Shown here: piece by piece, positions 5,641 to 5,666 of the stretch | Numbering within the stretch: the first letter of the stretch is position 1 | How the letters are laid out: each line of letters begins with the position of its first letter | From: Acetobacteraceae bacterium | GTDB taxonomy: Bacteria > Pseudomonadota > Alphaproteobacteria > Acetobacterales > Acetobacteraceae | Direction of reading: 5' to 3' | Length of the DNA: 5,666 bases | Assembly (NCBI GenBank): GCA_030044345.1 | Contig: JASHVY010000018.1 | Coordinates: 1 to 5,666, forward strand | Position numbers and translations under genes: made by a program | Notes under the pieces: model-generated | What the model was told of the DNA's origin: nothing | Databases searched by the model: none | What the model saw: the letters and a program-made list of their open reading frames with translations, nothing else

Positions 5641-5659
5641 GGTCACCCATAGATTCAGA
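5631..5659 (-). promoter_or_regulatory. Hairpin covering the start codon of the IS701-type transposase
   Basis: On the minus strand TCTGAATC (5659-5652) pairs with GATTCAGA (5638-5631). After a single bulged T, ATGG pairs with CCAT, closing a GTGA loop of the stable GNRA class. The proposed ATG (5640-5638) lies in the 3' arm. In RNA this would hide the start codon. Some IS elements (IS10, IS50) use such structures to block translation from read-through transcripts, so the same role is plausible here, but it is inferred from sequence alone. Confidence 0.5.
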
Positions 5660-5666
5660 CGCCCAG

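Overview
The window is high in G+C and looks like an accessory region of an alphaproteobacterium. A sphingomonad- or rhizobium-like host is my guess, based only on the style of the insertion sequences (IS) and the codon use. No rRNA, tRNA or CRISPR is visible. The layout is one catabolic-type gene followed by about 4.5 kb made almost entirely of IS elements and IS fragments.

Region 1 (1-1119, +): the 3' two-thirds or so of a flavoprotein of the fumarate reductase / 3-ketosteroid dehydrogenase type. Its 5' end lies outside the window, but its C-terminus is intact. Region 2 (1247-1499, -): a frameshifted 3' fragment of an IS66-family transposase. Region 3 (1500-1695): a stretch without a confident gene. 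It appears to be the left half of a sequence split by the next element; the right half resumes at 4353.

Region 4 (1696-4348, -): a structurally complete IS21-family element with istA and istB, terminal repeat arrays and a likely CCAA target duplication. IstA seems to lack the third catalytic acidic residue (the Glu of DDE). The element may therefore be unable to transpose with its own transposase, although it looks whole.

Region 5 (4389-5666): fragments packed end to end. They are the right tip of a probable IS3-family element (4389-4470), the C-terminal domain of an IS110-family transposase (+, 4471-4908), a 188-bp element bounded by 26-bp inverted repeats (4976-5163), and the N-terminal part of an IS701-type transposase (-, 5239-5640) whose start codon sits in a strong hairpin.

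The genes do not form a pathway. Only istA and istB work together, as an overlapping transposition operon. I see no new defence or metabolic system. The points most worth checking are the missing IstA glutamate, the small inverted-repeat element, the start-codon hairpin of the IS701 fragment, and the reconstructable empty site of the IS21 insertion.
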